Source of the DNA: Bremia lactucae
Taxonomy: Eukaryota; Oomycota; Peronosporomycetes; Peronosporales; Peronosporaceae
DNA: 64,000 nucleotides
NCBI RefSeq assembly: GCF_004359215.1
Contig: NC_090613.1
Location: 6,716,599-6,780,598 of the forward strand
Direction of reading: 5' to 3'
Each line of letters opens with the position of its first letter. The first letter of the stretch is position 1. Below, piece by piece: positions 57,071 to 64,000 of the stretch. A program made the position numbers and the translations under genes. The notes under the pieces were generated by a model. That model worked only from the letters and a program-made list of their open reading frames with translations. It did no database searches and was not told the DNA's origin.

Positions 57071-57499
57071 CTACATGTTGCCTGCACGATATTCCTTGAG
57101 TTTCTCTAGCGTGCCTGTCTCAAGAAATTCGTCAATCAAGGCAGCTGACGACTTTCCAACATTCTTAAGCTTCAAGGCCTCTTTACCGCACGAGAGCTCG
57201 GACTCGCAGTCGCGAATAGCCTTGGCCACCTTGGACCACGTGCCACCCTTAAACTTCTCACCGCGCTTAAATTCGAAGCCCGAAAGCTCACTGAAAGCAT
57301 CCGCCAGCATCTGGTTAGCCTCACAAGTAGCCTCCACTTTTTTGCGAGGCTTCTTGTTCTTCTCCTCGTCTTCAATAGCCTCTGCATTCTCGTCGTCAGC
57401 CTTACGCTTGCGGCCTCTTTTCTTTTCGGTCTTGATGTTAATCTTGTCATCCTTTTTTTTTGGTGAAGTGCTCTCTTTGACACCAAATCTTTTTATCAT
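57071..57499 (-). CDS. Pol beta-type helix-hairpin-helix protein
   Basis: 142 codons from the ATG at 57499. The first 55 residues are Lys/Arg-rich (KKRGRKRKADDENAEA), likely nuclear and DNA-contacting. The rest matches the N-terminal 8 kDa HhH domain of family X polymerases: LADAFSELSGFEFKRGEKF, AIRDCESELSCGKEALKLKN, then VGKSSAALIDEFLETG. This domain holds the 5'-dRP lyase in Pol beta, but no polymerase domain follows here and the family's catalytic lysine cannot be assigned with confidence. It could be a DNA-binding subunit or a component of a plant/oomycete nuclear complex; the role is unknown. Confidence 0.85.
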   Translation of the reverse strand: MIKRFGVKESTSPKKKDDKINIKTEKKRGRKRKADDENAEAIEDEEKNKKPRKKVEATCEANQMLADAFSELSGFEFKRGEKFKGGTWSKVAKAIRDCESELSCGKEALKLKNVGKSSAALIDEFLETGTLEKLKEYRAGNM

Positions 57500-57613
57500 T
57501 TCCTACATGACGCGATTAGCGGAGCTTATCGCTTTTAACATATTTCTGTGACGTACCTTAAGCGCTGCATTTAGTTGAATTTCGCCCTAATTTTTTGCAG
57601 ACGATTTAAGTTG

Positions 57614-57858
57614 CTAAGATACTAAGCAATTCTTGGCATTGTAATTTTCACTGCCTCGTACATTCTCGCGTGTGGCGTTGATCATCGTGCCTGCTTCGAC
57701 TGCGGCATTTACAGCATCCTATGTCCGCTTGAAAGCAAGATTAGTAAAATTAAATGAGAACAACAGACAACTCGCACCGTCGGGACTTTGACGCCTTCCT
57801 TGGCGCAAAGCGCCAACAGCTCTTTGGCTGCTTTTTTGCTCGCCTCGCGACTTGACAT
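57614..57858 (-). CDS. Small 61-residue protein of unknown function
   Basis: Two exons, 57858-57778 and 57718-57614, with a 59 bp intron (GTGCGA ... ACATAG, branch-like TACTAAT inside), encode 61 residues. Exon 1 reads SREASKKAAKELLALCAKEG and continues VKVPT. Exon 2 reads DAVNAAVEAGTMINATRENV to NCLVS. It is helical and rich in Ala and charged residues, with no signal peptide. It begins about 360 bp upstream of the HhH gene, in the same direction. An AAG closer to the branch point would give a stop at once, so the ACATAG acceptor is preferred. No family was recognised. Confidence 0.55.
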
Positions 57859-58395
57859 GCTAATTTTGGCGGGAACGATTATTTATTGGATGGAATTAGT
57901 TATATACGCTAATAAATAGTACGGTATTGCATTGTATCAGGAGTTGTACCAATTGCTTATGTGCCAATACTTATTCAAAGAGCTAACGAGAAGACAGATA
58001 TCCTAGCTTTTGAAGCTTGAAATCAAGGATCGCCACAATCGCTGCTTTATAACTTGCGCTGTACTTATAGGCTCATCAAGGCTACAAGAAGTCAGATGGC
58101 TAGAGCAAATCGTCCTTTCGCTTTATCGTGCAACCCCGTTACAATATTTGCTTTGTAGCCAGCTTCGAATTTAATGTATGTAATTTTTCGAACTACCGCT
58201 GATATCATTACATTGAAAGCGCAGGGCTAAAACAACCGTATTATAGGACGACCTAATGGCTACAGTTGGGTGTACGACAATTTAAGGGCAACAAATAAAC
58301 AAACAGTCTCCCGGTTTGCAAATTGCGAATTTTGTGTGCAACAGAGACACTTGGGCTCAGCATTGATCGGTAATACTTTATCAGTTAAGGGTGCC
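57859..58395. other. Intergenic, edge of gene island
   Basis: No gene was recognised. ACCCCGTTACA at 58134-58144 matches the end of the local LTRs and may be a short LTR relic. Confidence 0.4.
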
Positions 58396-59352
58396 TGTAA
58401 CGGAACACCTTTTGCTAGTACTGACAACAGTACTAGTCAACCTACTCTGATAACAGTGAAGGTGAGGTGCCTCGAATTCTTCACGTACACTGACGTGCTA
58501 CAAGTAGCTAAGAAGTCTTAGCTACTATTAGTCGAAACTAAGGCTTTAGAATAGAGAAAAAGTAAGCTTACTTCTAATTTATTTCTTCGTAACGATCTTT
58601 CATCTACTTGCACGTTTAAACCTTGTTTTAACATTTCTGTTAATCTAACACCTCTATTTAATTGTTGTTGAGTAGTTGCATCTAAATCTGAACCGAATTG
58701 GGCAAAAGCTTGTACTTCTCTAAATTGAACTTTGATACATTAATCAGCTAACGATGTAAAGCGCCTCCTTGCGCACCGCTTAATCGTGTCTTGTTACGTT
58801 TGGCGGGGTTGATTTAAACTTGCATCAACCAATCAACGGAACTAATGTCCTATTGCGTCAATATTACCAAAGTTTGGAATTTTGATACTATTAAGTCAAA
58901 TTTTATAAAGGCCCCCTAAATTACATAAGTGAATCGCTAACCAGGTAGAAGTTGAGCTGGTAATAAGCGACAACAGTCGGAGGTGCGCTCTTGCGCATGC
59001 ATGTTAGTTAGTCTTTGGAGGTCAAGCTAAAGATGGATTTTTTCATTTTACTCCGACAAACTTTTGCGGAATTGCATGCTTACCTTTCAAATTGGCGAAT
59101 CTCAGTGCTCTTTTTTTTGTACCCACCATGAGCGCAAGAGAGCCACAATTTCCTTATGTTTCAGTTTTGTCGGCTTTCGCTCGTAATTTCTTTGTGGCAA
59201 TACCAAAAAAGGGTGCGTGGCTATACCGGTCGGTACCCTTAATAAAGAACAATAAGTTTGTACTTCTTTAATTATTTCGTCTAATTGGAAATAATATTTA
59301 TTATTATCTCTTACACGAAATAGCAATTATGTAGCGGACACCTCCTTTCAGT
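58396..59352 (+). repeat. Family B LTR with internal insertions
   Basis: Starts TGTAACGGAACACC and follows the family B LTR (compare 50352-50800 and the reverse of 40337-40834) up to about 58915. The last part resumes near 59240 (GTACTTCTTTAATTATTTCG ... ATGTAGCGGACACC). Two insertions break it: a mitochondrial atp1 piece at about 58611-58733 and about 325 bp of unassigned sequence at about 58915-59240. Confidence 0.75.
58611..58733 (-). pseudogene. atp1: Mitochondrial atp1 fragment inserted in an LTR
   Basis: The minus strand reads [20 protein letters not shown] and then [14 protein letters not shown] with no stop. This is the conserved region of the F1 ATP synthase alpha subunit (Y/[15 protein letters not shown]). 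Codon use is strongly AT-rich (TTA, GGT, AAA), like oomycete mitochondrial genes, where atp1 is organelle-encoded. The related LTRs lack this segment, so it was inserted into this copy. The edges are accurate to about 5 bp. Confidence 0.88.
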
Positions 59353-59611
59353 GCCGACACGTGTTGGCCACCAGATATAAATCCTCTGGTAATGCGAACT
59401 TAGCAAGTAGAATCTATATTAGATTTACTTAAAATAAGGTTTCTACAGATAAAATAAATAAACTTCAGTCCCCCTTTTGATCTGAAGCGTTCAGTGCCTC
59501 TTAAGGCTTGCGCAGAAGTGATCGCTAATATTAGAAGTCTTTTAAAGGACATCCTCTTGAGCACTAGCTGCCGTGTGATTCTACGAATCGTGAGTCCTTG
59601 TTACAGGATAT

Positions 59612-59675
59612 GTGTAACGGGGTGTATCGTTACATGAAATTAACACTTAAGGTTGTTAAATAATATACAAATTCA
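59612..59675 (-). repeat. Tip of a family A LTR, minus sense
   Basis: TGTAACGGGGTGTATCGTTA and the following bases are the reverse complement of the end of the LTR at 1-196. Only about 60 bp of the LTR is left before unrelated sequence. Confidence 0.75.
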
Positions 59676-59689
59676 CAGAGCCAAATTAG

Positions 59690-60279
59690 CTCTGCGAGCT
59701 TGTACGACTCATCCAGTGGTTTCTTTGCTCCGTGTTAGTGGCTCTTTGAGCCTATTAGTTGTCCTCCGACTTATTAAGTTAAGCAGCTCCGCTACGCTTG
59801 GTTGCAAAGTCTGCACAGACTGACTCTTGGTGAGGATGAAATCGCTAACGAGCCTTTCCGAGCCTCTTTGAGGCTTTAAGCTAAGCGTTCGAAAAGCTGA
59901 AAGCTGTAGTGGGGAATGAATTGTATCATATCTCAGGGTCCAGAACTGCTTAATGCGCGGCTTGGTGCATTTATGCATCTTGAGTTTACCCGGATGGGAC
60001 AGGTCCATAACCATTTTGCAGCATCTTTGCCTACTCGGTCCATGCACGTATCTTATAGTGAGCTTAGCGATCGCCCTCTTGTCTTGTGTGAAGATATATC
60101 AGGGGAGGACGATTCTCTTTCTCTGGATTTAAGGAAAATTACCATGAACTCGGCTGTGCTCCGATGTTCGCCTGAAGAATCGTCATATTTTCGAACGGCA
60201 AAAAGCTTGGCTGATATTTTGGAGGATGGTAAGAAACTCGCGTGAAGCGCGAAGCCCTCCTCGCTCTCCGAGTTCCCTT
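59690..60279. other. Unassigned sequence with overlapping ORFs on both strands
   Basis: A plus frame (59916-60245: AFMHLEFTRMGQVHNHFAAS ... SLADILEDGKKLA) and a minus frame (60047-59709) overlap. Neither carries a known domain. The plus frame reads more like a natural protein and ends just before the gypsy remnant. Confidence 0.35.
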
Positions 60280-63200
60280 CTAGGTTGACCAAATTTGTCG
60301 GCTGGAAATTTTCATCTTCCTCGTCGCCTCCACCTCAACAACGCACGTTTCACTGTCGGCTTTACCATTAACCACCTTCGGCGAATGGAGATATGCGCTC
60401 TTTTGTGGATCCACATATCGTTCTAATGTATGACGGGAGGGCGGATCTATATTCAGGTCTCCAACCTCCTCGACCACCGTAACTTAGCAGCGCTTTCGTA
60501 ATTCCACCAGGTGATACAGAACCGCCTTCCAGGTAAGTAGCAATACATGATACCCATATTTAAAATCATCATTGTTCTTACGATCGTGTTAATCAACGTA
60601 TTGTTTTTAATTGTACTGTGCGCTTGCGATCGCGTCACAGGATTTTTATGGCTAATCGTTCATCCAAAGCGTTGATCCTCGCTCACGCTTTTGGCATCCA
60701 ACTCGCCTATGACACCCCAAGAGGTCTCATAGGACGTAGCTGCCAATAATGCCACGTCGTTATCGTCAAGGAGCACGGGTATTTCTAGCCGTGATACAGC
60801 ACTGACACCTCTCTGTGTCGTGACCATTACTAAACCGGCAGGGCCACTATGAATAATTTTAGCCGCAGACTGATACCCCTCACAGCCAATCGTCACTTCG
60901 ACGAAACCGTGTCCTCCAATTCATTCGCACCGAGCGTAGTGAGGGGCCCTCCCCACTAAGACTCGGGCTGCACATAAACCCGACTGGCGTCCAAGGATGG
61001 CGCAGTCCGTTAATATAAGACCGTGCTGTTACCCGTGCTGGAGTGGACCCTGTTAGTAATAGCGAACTCCACGAAAATTTATTGTTTGCTCAATTTCTTA
61101 GAAGTCGCTTCTGTGCGCAAATACATTCGCCACGACTCATGTTTTAGGAACCACTGAGCTGCCTCTTTGCCTAAGATCGTGGTGCTTCATGAACCACCTT
61201 TCGCAGTCTGTCTACAAGGACAATGATCGCTGTCCGACCCTTGTGGTATGACAAATATGAAGTCGAAACTGACCGATTTGAAACAATCAATTGAGATCGG
61301 CAGCGGCTTTACTGGCGCACTTCTGGACGGTGCAGGCTATATGCGGTGACACTGTTCGCAGGAGCGAATATAGCTGGCTAAAGGTGGGTGCACAAAATTT
61401 CTTCTGATATTCGTGAGAATGTCATGTCACTGCCTAGATGCTCACTCGATTGTGCGTCATGGAACTCGTGAAGTATATTTTGCTTGAAATCTGTGTCATC
61501 TGGGATATAGTGTCTCCAGGAATCACAGGATGACAGCTGATGCCATAAAAGGCCTTCGCTGTAGCTAAACCAACTTAGCTTTGCCTTCAGGTGCAACGGA
61601 AGGGAGACCTTTCATCCACCGAAGTGATCCATGATTAGGCGACAATGTTCTTCCTGACTATAACTCTCCTCTACTTAGGAGGCCAACGAGCTGGCCACGT
61701 AGTAGACCTTCATGGCTAGCAACGTTCACGACTCAACTTGTGCCTTAGCACGAGACACACTTCCCTGGCGTCTCGCCTCGAAGTCTGGTCTGCGCGATAG
61801 CGCATCAGCCAAGACGTTCGGCTTCCAGACTTGTATCCAACTTTGAAATTAAATGCAGAGAAGAATGTAAGCCATCTTGACATTCTAGGCGAAAGGTTCG
61901 GTGAGTTTATTGCGGTCCGCAGTGATGCGTGAATCGTCTAAGCCACAAATGGTTCGGTGCCCAACAGGTGCACTTAAAACTTAACAATAGCAACCTCCAT
62001 TGAAGCAGCTCTTTGTCAAACAGAGGGTAATTTAATTTTGTAGCTTCCGAAATTCGGGACTGGTAAGAGATGATACGGTTAACGCGTCGTCATCCTTTTG
62101 CATTAGCACGCCGCCGATTGCAAATTGCTTGCATCGCTGACGACGATTAAGGGCTTATCCGTGTCTGGCAAGACCAACACTACTTCACTGATGTGAAAGT
62201 AATTAGCGAGCCTTAGGAATTGGCGCAGATCCTTCACCTGACGTGGAACTACATTTCTTTACAGACTTTACACTTCTGGGTCAGCTCGTACACAATAGTA
62301 CGTTCGATGGAGTCGAGCACAGGTATCTCGGGGACCCTTGACGCACTTTTTCGAGCTGATGTAAAGTTGAGCGTCAGCCAGGTACCTCAACACAGCGTCC
62401 AAAAGACGCTTATGCGACTCAATTTCGCTCAGCCTGTCCTTAGTCCTGTTATGCACGAATACACTGTCAAAGCGCGTAGGCACGTTGTTGACGCATCACG
62501 CGACCCACCACTAAATTTATGCATTTTCCGACCGTTGTGGCATCGCAGCCACTCCGATAGCAAACCGCTTAGGGTGCTACTGCCGATTTGGCTACATCGT
62601 ACTACGTAGTAGTATCCATCCTTTAAATTAACGCGAATAAGATAGTTAAACTGCCCATGGAGTTCAACAAGACATCATTCCGCAGCATCGACATTTCCGC
62701 CGGTATGGTGGTCGTGTTTAGCTTATTGTAAGAGTAAATCACGCGTCATCAACGTGTGGCCTTACGCACATAGAATGTCGGTCTGCAGTGAGGCGACTTG
62801 CTCTCACATGCATATCCCGCCTTGGCTCGCTTGCCGATGAACCCATCGATACAATTGGCTTGTTCCTTGGCAACGGCCATTGTCTGGTCACGCAATACTT
62901 GATTCTAAGTCTAGGGCAATGTCATGCCCGATGCCCCTATCGGCAGGTAGGCGGCTCGGCACTTCTTCTGGAAACACATTACGGTGTTTCGACAGAACGA
63001 CATAAAATCGGTTGTCATTCAAAACCTCCACCCTTGAGCAAAGAGCCGCTGCTTGTCGATCTCTTAGACACTCTCGTCAATTATGAACGACGAGCAACAT
63101 CCCAGGAACTGGTGCGCCTGTCTCGCTAATGTTTTCTTCCTTTGGTTGGACAGAAACTCGTTATCTCCGTGGGATTAAGTATCTCCTCGGCAGATCCCAA

Positions 63201-63700
63201 GACGTGCTGGAGCACCTCAACGGAGGGTCCCTCCGCTATCTTGTCATACGAAGGTTTGACCTCTTGGACCGGGACTGATTCAAACTATACCGACCTACGT
63301 TTGATCGACCTTTTTTCTGGTATCCGTATTTCAAGTAAATACAACCTTGGACCTGGAGGTGGGTGCCGTTGTTATATCGGCGAATACATCGATTGCAGCC
63401 GCACCAAGCTCTAGTCTCCGTGCCGTTCAGACCGCGATCAGCTTTTATATGCTCTCGGCTCTGTTCAGGACCTTTGAACGCATAAATACTTTCCATCTCC
63501 AATTTACTACACCAGTCTGTCCGAGCTGAGTAGAAATTTGTGTCACCTGATTTTTTGTAGGGACACTACACTATGCTCTAGGCTCTAGTTAGGACCTGGT
63601 ACGCTTGATATCCCATCAACTCACCCCTACCTGTGTAAAACATGACTTCAGTTGCATAGGCCTTTCGCAGGAGCACATCCTTTCCGGTGGATCTGCGCAG
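60280..63700 (-). mobile_element. Second copy of the 2.4-7.2 kb gypsy family, strongly decayed
   Basis: Minus-strand pieces in order: RT start (near 62700-62990), RT palm (62483-62268, FDSVFVHNRTKDRLSEIESH), RNase H/integrase zinc region (61596-61378, FSYSEGLLWHQLSSCD), integrase parts (60896-60660) and the post-integrase linker (60477-60280, DPPSRHTLERYVDP). Segment by segment it matches the element at 2360-7205, in the same orientation, but with many more stops and deletions. The window's last 300 bp include a G8 run near 63764. Confidence 0.8.
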
Positions 63701-64000
63701 AGTTAGTAACTGTAGTGCGCGCCAGTGTAACCTTATGGTGCACGCATCTTTTATACTCCAAATGGGGGGGGATCAATTGTTTTTAATGTGAAGTCAGTCG
63801 AATTGTCATTGAGGCTAGGCTTACATAGTGACGCACCTATCTGTAAATGACGCACGCAGGTGCATTCGCATTAAAAGTGAATGACATCCGACGTCATCTG
63901 CGAGCTGATGAATTTCGGGTAAATATGTACGCAATGTAGGGACGCGCATCTACAGAGGTGACATCAAATTCTTGGATGAAAGTGCTTTAAATTTTATTCT
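63701..64000. other. Unassigned sequence at window end
   Basis: No coding region seen. GATGAC/GACGTCAT-type short inverted repeats near 63840-63905 and the G8 tract suggest the leader or LTR edge of the decayed gypsy element, but no LTR match was found. Confidence 0.3.

Noticed and set aside
57172..57486. 104-codon Arg-rich minus-strand frame
   Set aside because: A shifted reading of the Pol beta-type HhH gene in the same place.

Overview
The window looks like nuclear DNA of an oomycete, most likely a downy mildew or Phytophthora relative. The grounds are: split protein genes with very short introns (53-81 bp in the genes I could resolve exon by exon); eukaryotic genes such as a Rab18-type GTPase, a mitochondrial Era-like GTPase, delta-aminolevulinate dehydratase and a WHEP-type tryptophanyl-tRNA synthetase; and a very heavy load of Ty3/gypsy (chromodomain type) and Ty1/copia LTR retrotransposons. 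The species assignment is inference; no marker gene names it.

Layout. 1-8.3 kb: LTR pieces, a broken plus-strand gag, a minus-strand chromodomain gypsy element (about 2.36-7.2 kb) and a pogo/Tigger-like DNA transposase pseudogene (7.2-8.35 kb). 8.8-15.8 kb: two copia elements joined tail to tail, one plus and one minus. 16.4-29.1 kb: a gene island with a five-PDZ protein, a duplicated-domain protein of unknown function, a WD40 protein with an N-terminal PIP-box, an Era-type GTPase, some unassigned ORF debris, Rab18 and one unresolved plus-strand locus. 29.4-50.8 kb: a retrotransposon block in which a gypsy element with intact 5 bp target duplications (29861-37185) sits inside an older gypsy element. 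It is followed by an opposite-strand gag plus LTR, a copia element with both LTRs (40841-45857), another minus-strand gypsy element and a separate LTR. 51.1-57.9 kb: a second gene island with ALAD, TrpRS, a five-exon Trf4/5-type nucleotidyltransferase, a CCCH zinc-finger protein, a stand-alone Pol beta-type HhH protein and a 61-residue small protein. 58.4-63.7 kb: an LTR that carries a short mitochondrial atp1 fragment, unassigned sequence, and a decayed second copy of the gypsy family seen at 2.4-7.2 kb.

The cellular genes are mostly housekeeping: heme synthesis, tRNA charging, RNA tailing, mitochondrial ribosome assembly, vesicle traffic and chromatin/DNA-replication contacts. They do not form an operon or pathway cluster. 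The two islands have compact intergenic gaps (about 100 bp between ALAD and TrpRS) and are walled off by transposons, the usual gene-dense/repeat-dense partition of oomycete genomes. No complete retrotransposon polyprotein reading frame is present; all elements carry frameshifts or stops. The most unusual items are the atp1 fragment inside an LTR, the nearly identical LTRs around an element whose own reverse transcriptase is dead, and several short perfect palindromes built from retrotransposon coding segments.
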